Positions 1 through 9,200 of a DNA stretch of 36,354 bases are shown here, one piece after another. This stretch comes from Flavobacterium salmonis (GTDB lineage: Bacteria > Bacteroidota > Bacteroidia > Flavobacteriales > Flavobacteriaceae). Within the stretch, counting starts at the first letter, position 1; each line of letters starts with the position of its first letter. The stretch covers positions 1 to 36,354 of the forward strand of contig NZ_CAIJDP010000044.1 of assembly GCF_903819435.1 (NCBI RefSeq). The letters are read 5' to 3'. Position numbers and translations under genes: made by a program. The notes beneath the pieces are model-generated. The model saw only the letters and a list, made by a program, of their open reading frames with translations, was not told where the DNA came from and ran no database searches.

Positions 1-2
1 AA

Positions 3-46
3 CGCTTATAGCGGATTTTTTAAAGTCCTGTTATAAGCGGTTTTTT
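3..46 (+). terminator. Possible terminator of a gene left of the window
   Basis: CGCTTATA (3-10) and TATAAGCG (32-39) are perfect inverted copies with a 21-base loop, followed by GTTTTTTA. The loop is long, and the two halves also read as imperfect direct repeats (TTATA-GCGG-TTTTTTA), so this could be a duplicated terminator tail. Weak to moderate support. Confidence 0.35.
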
Positions 47-154
47 ATTGTCCAAAAAATAAACCTGATCAAAATAAGGGATGTTTTTCAGTGCCCTTAT
101 AAATGTCAACGGTTTTTGAGAGTGGCTAAAAGGTGTATGTAAACAATAATCAAA

Positions 155-1162
155 TTATATATTCACCACAATTTTACCAAATTGCTGGTTAGACTCTAAA
201 TAGTTATGAGAGTCAACAATTTCATTTAAGTTAAAAACTTTATCAATAATTGGTTTTAATTTTCCTTCGGTTACACCTTTGTCAATAAAAGCAATAGCTT
301 CTGTTAAAACATCCCTATTACCTAAAACTTCAATTGCAGAATATCCTCGAATGGTTGGCGTTTTCATAAGAACATCAAATGCAGGGAAACTTGCTGGTTC
401 GTGGCTCAATGCTCCATAAACAAATACTTTTCCGTTTTCGGCAACTGAGCTTAAAAGATTACTAAATTTAGCTCCTATAACTGGATCTAAAATTAAATGG
501 GCACCTACATTATTAGTAATTTTTAAAACTTCAGTTGCTATGTTTTCCTCAGATGTTACAATCACATGAGAAGCTCCAGCTTTTAATAATGCTTCTTTTT
601 TATTTAATGATGTGGTTAAGGCTATTGAAATTCCGCCAACATAATTTGTTATTTGAATCGCAGCAAGTCCTGCACTACTTGATGCAGCATTGATAACAAC
701 AAATTCACCTGCTTTTAATTTTCCGGAATTTACTATCATACCATACATGGTCGAGTAACTTGTCCATAAGGCTGCGGCCTCATCATAAGATAAATTGGTT
801 GGATATTTATGCACCGCATAGGCTGGCATTGTAATATATTCACCATAAGAAGAATAGTTGTGTAATGAAAATCCTGGTATAACATTTACAACATCACCCA
901 CTGCTAAATTAGAAACATCCGAACCTATTGCTTCAACAATTCCTGCTGCTTCATATCCTAACTGGGCAGGAAAAACAGGATTCTCTATATACATTCCCTG
1001 GCGGTACATAGCATCAGCTCTATTAATTCCAATTGATTTAACCTGAATTCTTACTTCCTGAGATCCGGGATAAGACACTTCTACTTGTTCAACTTTCAAT
1101 ACTTCCGGAGTTCCAGCTTCGTGAAAAACTACTGTTTTAGACATTTTTGATAAATCGCTCAT
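155..1162 (-). CDS. MDR-family zinc-independent oxidoreductase (quinone-oxidoreductase-like)
   Basis: A 335-residue NAD(P)H-dependent oxidoreductase of the medium-chain dehydrogenase/reductase superfamily, probably acting in the cytoplasm on quinones, enones or aldehydes. Seen in the sequence: an N-terminal GroES-like domain (about 10-125) with the GYEAAG segment where zinc alcohol dehydrogenases carry GHE, so the catalytic zinc histidine is absent; then a Rossmann domain (about 125-300) with a nucleotide-binding stretch NAASSSAGLAAIQ near residue 158. Length is normal for the family. Start could be 1162 or the internal Met at 1144 (MSKTVVFHE), which fits family N-termini slightly better. It lies downstream of a Crp/Fnr-type regulator on the same strand but a strong hairpin separates them, so it probably has its own promoter. 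The exact substrate cannot be read from sequence. Confidence 0.88.
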   Translation of the reverse strand: MSDLSKMSKTVVFHEAGTPEVLKVEQVEVSYPGSQEVRIQVKSIGINRADAMYRQGMYIENPVFPAQLGYEAAGIVEAIGSDVSNLAVGDVVNVIPGFSLHNYSSYGEYITMPAYAVHKYPTNLSYDEAAALWTSYSTMYGMIVNSGKLKAGEFVVINAASSSAGLAAIQITNYVGGISIALTTSLNKKEALLKAGASHVIVTSEENIATEVLKITNNVGAHLILDPVIGAKFSNLLSSVAENGKVFVYGALSHEPASFPAFDVLMKTPTIRGYSAIEVLGNRDVLTEAIAFIDKGVTEGKLKPIIDKVFNLNEIVDSHNYLESNQQFGKIVVNI

Positions 1163-1243
1163 TGTTTTATTTTTATAATTTTTTATTGATTTTGATATGG
1201 CAAAGTTGTATCAAAGGAATGCCTTAAAACAATGAGATATGAT

Positions 1244-1277
1244 AAAAAAAACCGTTGACATTTGTCAACGGTTTAAA
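1244..1277 (-). terminator. Bidirectional-looking terminator after the Crp/Fnr-type gene
   Basis: AACCGTTGACA (1250-1260), a 2-base loop, then TGTCAACGGTT (1263-1273): a perfect 11-bp stem flanked by an A-run on the left and T/A-rich sequence on the right. It lies just past the stop of the regulator gene at 1301, so it should end that transcript and insulate the oxidoreductase. Confidence 0.75.
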
Positions 1278-1300
1278 ATATATATTCTTAAAATGATAAA

Positions 1301-1882
1301 CTATTTTGGACCTTGTTTTCTGATTCTGCTTAATGTTTCTTTCGTAATTCCTAAAGAAGAAGCGATAAGATGTTGGGGAAATCGTTGGAGAAATTGCGGA
1401 TGACTATGAACAAATTCTTCATAACGTTTTTCAGCAGTATTACTCAAAGCAGAGTCTAATCTTCGTTGGCTGACAATGGCATTTCTTTCATCCATTAATC
1501 TTACCATTTCTACCAACGCTGGTACTTTTTCCATCAAGCTGAGCATATCGGCTCTTGTAATAAGAAGCAAATCTGTATCTTCCCAGGCATCAATATTATA
1601 TTTTGAAGGTGTAAGCATTGTAAAACTTTCGCGGTCATTTGCCCAATAATTTTCGATATATAGATGTACAATGTGTTCGATACCTTTATCATCCACACTA
1701 TATTGTCGCATTGCTCCTTTTACAATAAAACCAGAGTATTTGCAAACATCGCCTGACTGTAAAAAATATTGTTTTTTTCTAATCTTTTTTGGTTGAAAAG
1801 CATCTATAACCAAGGCCTGTTCTTCACTTGTAAGGGACAAATTAGTATATTGACTAATGTAATCGAAAAGGTTGTTGTGCAT
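1301..1882 (-). CDS. Crp/Fnr family transcriptional regulator
   Basis: A 193-residue DNA-binding regulator of the Crp/Fnr superfamily. The first ~120 residues form a cyclic-nucleotide-binding-like beta-roll (a GDVCKYSGFIVKGAMRQY segment near 44-61), linked by a dimerisation helix to a C-terminal winged helix-turn-helix (about 168-189, QHLIASSLGITKETLSRIRK). It lacks the cysteine cluster of Fnr. Small Bacteroidota proteins of this type often control a nearby oxidoreductase or stress gene, so the oxidoreductase immediately downstream is a plausible target; this is inference. A -7-like promoter element sits about 28 bases upstream of the start. The effector ligand is unknown. Confidence 0.9.
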   Translation of the reverse strand: MHNNLFDYISQYTNLSLTSEEQALVIDAFQPKKIRKKQYFLQSGDVCKYSGFIVKGAMRQYSVDDKGIEHIVHLYIENYWANDRESFTMLTPSKYNIDAWEDTDLLLITRADMLSLMEKVPALVEMVRLMDERNAIVSQRRLDSALSNTAEKRYEEFVHSHPQFLQRFPQHLIASSLGITKETLSRIRKQGPK

Positions 1883-1909
1883 TGGTTTGATAAAGTAATT
1901 AAGTCAACA

Positions 1910-1917
1910 CAAAGATA
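1910..1917 (-). promoter_or_regulatory. -7 promoter element (TATCTTTG) for the Crp/Fnr-type gene
   Basis: On the minus strand TATCTTTG matches the Bacteroidota -7 consensus TAnnTTTG. It gives a leader of about 20 bases before the ATG at 1882. No clear TTG is seen at the -33 position, so support rests on one element and its position. Confidence 0.45.
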
Positions 1918-2050
1918 TAAAAAAGCATTAATTCATCTGCACTAATACCAGTTACTGAACTAGTAATAGAAAAGTGCATTCCAGTGATGGTAAAAACCTC
2001 AATTTTCAACAGAGTTTTAGTATGTAATAATATTGGATTTGGACTTCTCT

Positions 2051-2947
2051 TTAATTTAAGAAATGATCTTTGAATTTATTTGGAGTAACACCTACTTCTT
2101 TTTTAAACAGACGGGAAAAATAAGTAGGATTTTCGAACCCAAGAGAAACAGAAATTTCGGAAATATTCATCTTTCCTTCTTTCAATAAATTTTTAGCTTC
2201 TGAAATCAAAAAGAGATGAATAAGTTCTAAAGCCGTTTTTCCGGTTTCCTGTTTCAGCATATCACTCAGATAACGTGGGGAGACATTCAGTTTTTCTGCT
2301 AAATGACTAACAGTAGGAAGTCCTAAATCATTATTTTTTCTATTTTCAAAATATAAAGAAAGCATATCATTAAACTTAGTAAATGTCGCTCCGGATAATT
2401 CTTCCCGATTGATAAACTGTCGTTTGTAAAAGCGCTGCGCATATTTAAGCATTGTATCAAGGTGACTAAGAATAATGCTTTTACTGTAAGTATCAACGTT
2501 ATTATGGTATTCTTTTTCCATCCCGTACACCAGGTTCCAAATTGTTTCTTCTTCACTGGGAGAAAGGTACAGTGCTTCATTTACTTCGTATTCAAAATAG
2601 GCGTATTTCTTTATTTCGTTATGCAAAGCAGTTCCGGATAAAAAATCTTCGTGAATAAGAATTGTAAAACAGTCTTCTTCTAAACGAATGTTTTTGCATC
2701 CGGTAATCTGTCTCGGCTTAATGAAAGACATTTTTCCGTGGTTATGATCGTATTTGGTTCTTCCGTATTGCATGCTTCCCGATTCGACCTTTTTGAAGAT
2801 GATGATGTAAAAATCAGCTGTAAATTCAGTTTCCTTGGCAACATTACAAGATTCTTTATTGCCCCGGGCAACATAAAACAACGGATGTTCAGGAGCTTTA
2901 AGTCCGATAGCCTGATTGTAACTGCTTATTTTATCGAAATGATTCAT
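2051..2947 (-). CDS. AraC family transcriptional regulator
   Basis: A 298-residue regulator with an N-terminal sensing domain (about 1-185) and a C-terminal AraC double helix-turn-helix (about 200-298): the first helix pair in VSHLAEKLNVSPRYLSDMLK and the second in NISEISVSLGFENPTYFSRL, followed by the family's VGVTPNKFK. The reading frame continues upstream to 2998, but those 17 extra codons run through a hairpin and poly-T tract that terminates the preceding gene, and the protein resembles family members from MNHFDK, so I place the start at 2947. The SDR gene directly upstream on the same strand is the natural candidate target. Inducer unknown. Confidence 0.88.
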   Translation of the reverse strand: MNHFDKISSYNQAIGLKAPEHPLFYVARGNKESCNVAKETEFTADFYIIIFKKVESGSMQYGRTKYDHNHGKMSFIKPRQITGCKNIRLEEDCFTILIHEDFLSGTALHNEIKKYAYFEYEVNEALYLSPSEEETIWNLVYGMEKEYHNNVDTYSKSIILSHLDTMLKYAQRFYKRQFINREELSGATFTKFNDMLSLYFENRKNNDLGLPTVSHLAEKLNVSPRYLSDMLKQETGKTALELIHLFLISEAKNLLKEGKMNISEISVSLGFENPTYFSRLFKKEVGVTPNKFKDHFLN

Positions 2948-2960
2948 CGATTTAATTTTA

Positions 2961-2995
2961 AAAAGAAAAAACAGAACCCGACGAATCGGATTCTG
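2961..2995 (-). terminator. Intrinsic terminator between the SDR gene and araC-type gene
   Basis: On the minus strand a stem CAGAA-T-CCGA / TCGG-G-TTCTG (arms 2986-2995 and 2972-2981 with a 4-base loop, one mismatch) is followed by TTTTTTCTTTTT. It begins 12 bases after the SDR stop and ends about 14 bases before the AraC start, leaving almost no room for a separate promoter. Confidence 0.75.
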
Positions 2996-3007
2996 CAAAT
3001 CTAAACT

Positions 3008-3826
3008 TTATTTTCCATGTGCTGCTTCAGATACGTCCTGCCATTCTTCCCAGGTTTTCAAACGTTCACCATAAGCGTATTTAGCCCATTGTACACCGGC
3101 TTTTCCTAAAAGCAATCGTAACGGAGGATTTTCTGCATCTGTCAGTTTTAAAACAGCTTCTGAAGTCGCTGCCGGTATGCCATAATCTTCTTCTTTGTTT
3201 CCTTCCTGAAGTGCAGATCTTACAGCATCATAAAGTGGTAAAGGCTTGCTTTGTACAGCAGAAGAGGCACCAAAATCAGTTTCATAACCATTTGGTTCTA
3301 CAAGTGTGACTTTGATTCCGAATCCGGCAACTTCTGCGGCCAAAGACTCAGTTAACCCTTCAACAGCAAATTTAGAAGCACTGTAAATCCCTAAAGTAGG
3401 CAATGCAATAACACCTAAAACGCTCGAAAGCTGAATGATATGACCCGATTTTTGTTCGCGCATAACAGGAATAACTGCCTGTGTAAGCCAAATTAATCCA
3501 AATACATTGGTCTCAAACTGTGCACGGATTTCCTGTTCTTCTAATTCTTCAACGGCACCAAAATGTCCGTATCCTGCATTATTAATCAATACATCAATTG
3601 CCCCAAAATGGCTCTTTGCTTTTGAAACTGCTTCAAAGGATGCTTTTTTATCGGTTACATCTAATTGTAAAACCAATAAATTATCCTGATATTCTGATGC
3701 CAGATCGTTTAATGATTCTGTATTTCTTACTGTTGCTACAACATTATCGCCACGTTTAAGAAAAGCTTCAGTCCAGATTTTTCCAAATCCACGGGATGCA
3801 CCTGTTATAAAAATTGTTTTTTTCAT
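3008..3826 (-). CDS. SDR family oxidoreductase
   Basis: A 272-residue classical short-chain dehydrogenase/reductase, cytoplasmic and NAD(P)-dependent. Visible motifs: TGASRGFG (8-15) for the cofactor, LDVTD near 55-59, NNAGYG (82-87), the catalytic serine near 134-135 (QLSSVLG) and Y148-x3-K152 (YSASK). An arginine follows the TGAS motif, as often seen in NADP-preferring members. The extended C-terminus (about 190-272) is typical of the subgroup in which AraC-type regulators commonly neighbour the gene. The substrate cannot be assigned. It is followed by a terminator and then the AraC-type gene, and two TTTGTATCA repeats lie upstream of the start. Confidence 0.92.
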   Translation of the reverse strand: MKKTIFITGASRGFGKIWTEAFLKRGDNVVATVRNTESLNDLASEYQDNLLVLQLDVTDKKASFEAVSKAKSHFGAIDVLINNAGYGHFGAVEELEEQEIRAQFETNVFGLIWLTQAVIPVMREQKSGHIIQLSSVLGVIALPTLGIYSASKFAVEGLTESLAAEVAGFGIKVTLVEPNGYETDFGASSAVQSKPLPLYDAVRSALQEGNKEEDYGIPAATSEAVLKLTDAENPPLRLLLGKAGVQWAKYAYGERLKTWEEWQDVSEAAHGK

Positions 3827-3851
3827 TATATTATACTTTTTGTTTTAATAC

Positions 3852-3895
3852 TGATACAAATCTCACGCTATTCTTGTTCTTAATTATGATACAAA
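3852..3895 (-). promoter_or_regulatory. Direct repeats TTTGTATCA upstream of the SDR gene
   Basis: Read on the minus strand, TTTGTATCA occurs at 3895-3887 and 3860-3852, 35 bases apart and in the same orientation, about 25 and 60 bases before the SDR start at 3826. Direct repeats at such spacing are a common form of AraC-family binding site, but this assignment is inference. Confidence 0.35.
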
Positions 3896-4037
3896 AGTGG
3901 GTAATAATGAAACGTTTTTACTAACCATATCAACTTACAAAACAGTATTTAGATATTTAAATAAAAAAAGAGTATTAAGTTAAGTCTTAATTGTAAAGTG
4001 TAATCACACATTTTCTATTAAAAATTTGATCGGAATT

Positions 4038-4481
4038 TTAAAAGGGTATTTTAGTGGAACTAACCGCCAGATTAGAACTTGCTTTAGCAACAAGTTTGCT
4101 ATTGTTTTGATTTGTAACTACCGCATTGAAATGAATAATTGTTTTTCCTAATTTGATTAATTCTGTTTTAACCAAAACACTGTCATTTTCAAAAGCAGGA
4201 TTAAAAAAATCGACATTTAAATTAATGGTAGGATAGAAGTTCTCTAAACCAAGTATCATAAAATTAATCCCAATGCAGTCATCAATCATGCTTGAAATTA
4301 CTCCTCCGTGAAGCATCCCAACAGGATTGGTCATTTCTTTTCTAACTATAAACTTAAATTCTATTGATTTATCGTTTACAGAAACTACCATCCCATTTAG
4401 CCATTTGGCAAATGGGGACGGACTTCCTGAAAATGGTTTACCAATAAAACTTTGAAGTAATTGAAGTCTTTTATTTTCCAT
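4038..4481 (-). CDS. PaaI-type hotdog-fold thioesterase
   Basis: A 147-residue protein of the PaaI/YbgC-like acyl-CoA thioesterase group (hotdog fold), expected to hydrolyse acyl- or aryl-CoA thioesters in the cytoplasm. The key segment is MLHGGVISSMIDDCIG (56-71) with the HGG motif (58-60) on the central helix and acidic residues at 67-68 in the region that carries the catalytic carboxylate in this family. Length is normal. It is the last gene of the efflux operon, 6 bases after the alpha/beta hydrolase stop, so the two are probably translated together. The substrate is unknown. Confidence 0.85.
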   Translation of the reverse strand: MENKRLQLLQSFIGKPFSGSPSPFAKWLNGMVVSVNDKSIEFKFIVRKEMTNPVGMLHGGVISSMIDDCIGINFMILGLENFYPTINLNVDFFNPAFENDSVLVKTELIKLGKTIIHFNAVVTNQNNSKLVAKASSNLAVSSTKIPF

Positions 4482-4487
4482 TTTTAT

Positions 4488-5321
4488 TTATTTAGCTAAA
4501 AATTCTAATGCTTTTTTTACAAAATCTTCGTGGTTTTGGAATATTGAACCGTGACCTGCATCCTTGTAAATAATTATCTGTGAATTTTTTATGCGATTTT
4601 TTAATTCGTATGAATTACTGACAGGAACCATTTTATCGTTGTCACCGTTTACAATTAAGACAGGTTGTGTAATTACTGATAAGTCTTGATGTGCTTGCAA
4701 TCCCCAAGCTTTTATTGCATCAAGCTGATGTGTCAAGTGTTTCATTTTCAATTTCTCGCCTCTATTTTCTTTTCTTTCTTTTAGCCTTTTAAGATAGCTT
4801 TTTGCTGCTTTATGTCCATTGGCATTTCTATTAAAGAACAAATAGAATTTTGGATTTCTGAAGGTAAAACTCCCTTTGATTACATCTTTGATAACTACGG
4901 GTGTCATTTTGCTAATACCAGCACCACCAGCAGGTCCAGTACCAGCAAGAATTACTTTGCGTACAAGTTGTGGCTCACGAAGTAAAATTTCCTGTGAGAT
5001 GAAACCGCCTAATGAAAACCCGAAAAGGTCAACTTTTTGATAACCGAGCGCTTTTATAAAAGCTATTGCATCTGTAGCCATTTCTGCAACGTTTTTTGGA
5101 GTTACTCCTCCTGTAGAACCTATGCCTCGATTATCAAAGCAAATGATTGGATGTTCGGAAGCGAAGCCTTCCATAATTTTTGGGTCACAATCATCCATTG
5201 TAGCGGTTAAGTGATTTAGAAAAATTATTGGTAAGCCTGGTTTATCTTCGCCAAGTTTGCGATAATAGAAATCTGTTCCTCCAACATTTATGGATTGTGT
5301 TTTTACATTTTTGAAGTTCAT
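4488..5321 (-). CDS. Alpha/beta hydrolase
   Basis: A 277-residue alpha/beta-hydrolase-fold enzyme. Visible: an oxyanion region around FLNHLTATMDD (34-44), DNRGIG (63-68), nucleophile elbow GFSLGG with Ser103, a likely acidic residue at Asp229 (GDND) and catalytic His257 (DAGHGS). Between them is a lysine/arginine-rich cap (about 150-195). Such proteins act on esters, lactones or related compounds; no closer function can be given. The ATG overlaps the stop of a 34-codon signal-peptide ORF as ATGA, so translation is probably coupled to it. As annotated the enzyme has no export signal and would be cytoplasmic; a frameshift joining the two frames would make it periplasmic. Confidence 0.9.
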   Translation of the reverse strand: MNFKNVKTQSINVGGTDFYYRKLGEDKPGLPIIFLNHLTATMDDCDPKIMEGFASEHPIICFDNRGIGSTGGVTPKNVAEMATDAIAFIKALGYQKVDLFGFSLGGFISQEILLREPQLVRKVILAGTGPAGGAGISKMTPVVIKDVIKGSFTFRNPKFYLFFNRNANGHKAAKSYLKRLKERKENRGEKLKMKHLTHQLDAIKAWGLQAHQDLSVITQPVLIVNGDNDKMVPVSNSYELKNRIKNSQIIIYKDAGHGSIFQNHEDFVKKALEFLAK

Positions 5322-5422
5322 AATTCTAGTTTTAGTGAATTATTATTTTGATTATTTGTTTGAGCAATAGACGTTGTTATTATGCTAACAAGTAGCGAAA
5401 ACAGTATTTGATACTTTTTCAT
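5318..5422 (-). CDS. 34-residue signal-peptide-like mini-ORF ahead of the hydrolase
   Basis: This short frame encodes a textbook Flavobacterium-type signal peptide (starts MKKYQILFSLLVSI, hydrophobic core, ends ...IAQ near residue 21), then about 13 asparagine-rich residues and a stop. The stop overlaps the start of the alpha/beta hydrolase (ATGA). It could be an export signal once fused to the hydrolase and now out of frame, a translational coupler, or a remnant of another secreted protein. It lies in the 196-base space between the SDR gene and the hydrolase coding frame. Coding support is the signal-peptide shape and position only. Confidence 0.45.
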   Translation of the reverse strand: MKKYQILFSLLVSIITTSIAQTNNQNNNSLKLEL

Positions 5423-5428
5423 ATTTTT

Positions 5429-6232
5429 TTATTTTGCTGTTTTTACACTTTTATGTATTGCTTCCTCAAACTTGGAATAGGCAAAATTATTAAGGAATAA
5501 AATCATTCCTGCCATTTTTCCGACAAGGTTTCGGAATTTTGGATTTTTTGCATTTATGATTTTTATAATTGCGTTTACTATTATAGATGGGTCATCTCCT
5601 TCTGCCATACTGTTTTTGATATACTTATTTACTTGTTCCTTATATTCCTTGTACTCTGCTATGTTTCCATTAGCCGAAATCATATTAGAGCCAAGATTTG
5701 TTTTTGCCCACATAGGTTGAACCATATTTACTTTGATATTGAATTGACTTAACTCAAAACGTAATGATTTGAAGAAACCTTCCAATGCGTGCTTTGAAGC
5801 AGAATAAATGGATTTATTAGGTAAACCAATCAAGCCCATAATTGAGCTAACGGTAATAATTTGCCCACTTTTTTGTTTTCTAAAATAAGGGAGCAATGCG
5901 TTTGTTACATTAACTGTTCCCCAAAAATTGGTTTCAAACTGTTGCTTGGCTATATCTGTAGATGTTTCTTCTGCAATTCCTGTGAGCATATATCCTGCAC
6001 AGTTTACTAAAATGTCTAATTGATTGACTGTTTCAAAAACTTGCTTTGTAAACTCTTTTATGGATTTTTCGTCAGCAATATCCAAAGCCAAGACCTTAAA
6101 AAGGACTGTGCTTTGTAGTTTTTCTGAATTTCTACTTGTGCCAATTACATTATATCCTTGTTGGTGTAATTTGTTTGCTAGCATCAAACCAAAACCCGAT
6201 GATGCCCCTGTTATTAAAATTGTTTTTTTCAT
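5429..6232 (-). CDS. SDR family oxidoreductase (efflux operon)
   Basis: A 267-residue classical short-chain dehydrogenase/reductase. Motifs: TGASSGFG (8-15), LDIAD (50-54), NCAG (77-80, Cys in place of the usual second Asn), serine at 130 (TVSSIMG) and Y143-x3-K147 (YSASK). It clearly differs from the SDR at 3008-3826 but has the same overall plan. It lies 21 bases after the RND pump gene, so it belongs to the same transcript; with the downstream hydrolase and thioesterase it forms an enzyme module carried with the pump. NAD(P)-linked reduction or oxidation of an alcohol or carbonyl is expected; the substrate is unknown. Confidence 0.92.
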   Translation of the reverse strand: MKKTILITGASSGFGLMLANKLHQQGYNVIGTSRNSEKLQSTVLFKVLALDIADEKSIKEFTKQVFETVNQLDILVNCAGYMLTGIAEETSTDIAKQQFETNFWGTVNVTNALLPYFRKQKSGQIITVSSIMGLIGLPNKSIYSASKHALEGFFKSLRFELSQFNIKVNMVQPMWAKTNLGSNMISANGNIAEYKEYKEQVNKYIKNSMAEGDDPSIIVNAIIKIINAKNPKFRNLVGKMAGMILFLNNFAYSKFEEAIHKSVKTAK

Positions 6233-6253
6233 CTTATCAATATTTAATAGTTC

Positions 6254-9200
6254 TTAATTATTTTCTATACTTGGTGGAATCAATTTATACATCACAGGTG
6301 TCACAATTCTTGAAAGAATGGTAGAGCTTATCAATCCGCCAATCAATACAATTGCCAATGGTGATATTTGGGGATTGGGGTTTAATGCCAGCGGAATCAA
6401 ACCACAGATTGCGGTAATGGATGTCAATACTACTGGTAGGAAACGTGTTTCGCCGGCAATAGCAATAGCTTCATCAATTGAATGTCCTTCCAGTCGTAAT
6501 TGATTGGTAAAATCTACCAGAAGAAGGGAATTTTTTACCTGAATGCCGGACAATCCAATGAAACCGATAATTGAAACCAGCGACATTGGATTTCCTGTTG
6601 CCAATAAAAACAATACACCTCCAAGAACTCCTAACGGAATGATCGACAGTACGATAATGATTCCTTTAAAGGTTTTAAACTGCAGTAATAAAACAGCAAT
6701 GAATAAAAACGTACTCAATATAATTACCGAAAGGAAATTGCCCCCCAAAGCATCACCTTCTGATTCTTTTTCTCCGGATAGTTTGTAATAATATCCTTTT
6801 GGCATTTTTAGTTTGTCCAGTTTCGGAATAATATCTACTAATAAATCATTGGCATAAAAACCTTTTGCAGACATAGCCGAAACTTTTGAAAAACGTGATT
6901 TGTTAAAGTGATTAATAGCTGTTGGCGCCGTTTCAAAAGTTATTGCTGCAATCTGATTAAGGGCAATTGGAGTTCCCTGGGTATTATTTACATACAGATT
7001 TTTTAACGCATCCAGTTTAGAAAACTTATCCCTTGGGAGTGTAATGGTTACATTTCTTGCATCTCCACGGTCATCAATGTAATCCCCAACCGTTAGTCCT
7101 GCAACAGCAAGACGGATTACTTTATCGACCTCACTTGTCAGTACGCCCAGGGTTCTTGCTTTTTCTTTATTGATTTTTACTTTGACATCGGTTTTATAGG
7201 TGTTTAACTCGTTGTTGATGTAAACCGTCCCTTTTTGGTTTCGCAAAATAGTTTCTACCTGCGAAGACAGTCTGCGCAAAACTTCCTGATCTTCACCAAA
7301 CAAGCGCACAACAATATTGGCTTCTAATGGTGTTCCCTGTTCAAAATCTTTTACCTCCACTTTAGCATAAGGCATTGTTTTAAAGGTGTCACGTAATTTT
7401 TCAATTAAAGCCGTTTTTGCAGTAGGAGAGGCTTCATCTTCTAACTGAACAAAGAGCTGGGCAAAATCAGATTTTCTGTCCTGCGGATGCACGTTGTAAT
7501 AAATCTGCGGATTTCCTTTCCCCACATTTGAAGTGTAATACACAATTTCTTTGTGGTTTTTCAATTCTGCTTCAACAATTTTTGTAACCCTGTCACTTTC
7601 CGAAATATTGGCCTGAAGCGGCATTTTTATATTGATCAGAAACATTGGTTTTTCTGAATTTGGAAACAATTTAAACCCAGTTGCTTTCAGTAATCCAAAA
7701 GCGGTAATGCTCAATACGATGGATATGGCAATAGTTGTTCTGGGAAATTTTAATGCTTTTGGCATAATATCCCTGTAAGCTCTGGTAAGGAACTTTTGCA
7801 AATATTGAAGAAAAATATTTCCTCCTGAGTGTTCGTGGGTTTTTAAAAAACGGCTTCCCAAAAACGGAACCAGTGTCAAGGCAACAATCATAGACGCCAA
7901 TACACTTGTGATAACCGCCATAGGTAAACTTCGGATGAATTCACCAGCCATATCAGGAAGAAAAACTAATGGCAAAAAGGCAATGGCAAGCGTTGCTGTA
8001 CAGCCTACAACAGCAATTCCTATTTGTTTTGTCCCCATCAGAACGGCTTCCATTTTTGTATGGCCTTCACGCAGCCAGCGCTCAATGTTTTCGACAACTA
8101 CAATACTATCATCTACCAATAATCCTAAAGCAACCACTAATCCAACAATACTCAATTGGTTTAAGGAATACCCTAAAGCATTCATTGCAATTAATCCTAG
8201 AGCCAATGATAAAGGAATGGATATCATAACAATAAGGGATGCCCTTGAACCTAATGGTACCAATGTGATGACAACCAGAAGAATGGCGAGTCCGAAATCA
8301 AAACCTAAATGTCCTAAACGTTTTGATACCATATCAGCCTGATCAAAGTTTTTTACCAGTTTAATGTTAGCTGGCAAATCTTTAGAGAATGCCTCTACTA
8401 TGGGTAAATATTCCTTCTGAACATCGCTAATATTTACATTGTCCTTCATTCCGGCAGTAACCAAAACGCAGCGGTGTCCATTAATTCTTGTAATATGGTT
8501 TACTACTTCAGATTTGTAGCTTACTTCGGCCACATCTTTCATATAGATGATTTTTCCATTAGCGTTGTAAACAACCGTATTGGCAACATCATCTGCATTT
8601 TTGAACTTACCACTTGTTTTTACATTAAATACTTTGGTATCCAAATCAATACTTCCGCCAGGAATATCGGCAGCTTCACTTTGTAAACTTCCCATTACCA
8701 CATTCAATGGAATTTTTGATTGTGCCATTTTTTCCAGATTCACGTCTACCCGGATTTCCTGTTCCGGAATTCCGGCGTATTTTACATCTTTAAGATTGGT
8801 TATTTTTTCGATTTTTGTTTTTAGTTCATCCGCTTCATCCCGCAGTTTTTTGTCGGATGCATTTTCGGAAACCAATGCTACCTGAAGGATTTTTACATCC
8901 GAAGACGAAATTTTCTCTGTTTTTATCTGATAAATATCTTTTGGAAGTTCACTGTTTTTCAGGGCATTCATTTCGGTAGAGATTTCCTGATATTTATTGT
9001 CAACATCAACTCCGTATTTGAATTTTACCTGAAAAGCAGCTACACCATCTTCTACAGTCGTGAGTATTTTTTCTATATTTTCTAATCCGTAAATCTTATT
9101 TTCAATAGGTTTTACGACTTGTTCCTCCATATCTTTTGGGTTTGTACCGGGATAAATAACCGTAATCAGATATTGTGGCGGATGCGTTGCAGGATCTTCA

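Noticed and set aside
1952..1966. Small palindrome TTACT-GAACT-AGTAA upstream of the Crp/Fnr-type gene
   Set aside because: Five-base arms in AT-rich DNA occur by chance and it is not repeated elsewhere in the window.
7908..8342. 144-residue plus-strand frame inside the RND pump gene
   Set aside because: It lies antisense to a strongly conserved pump gene and has no features of its own.
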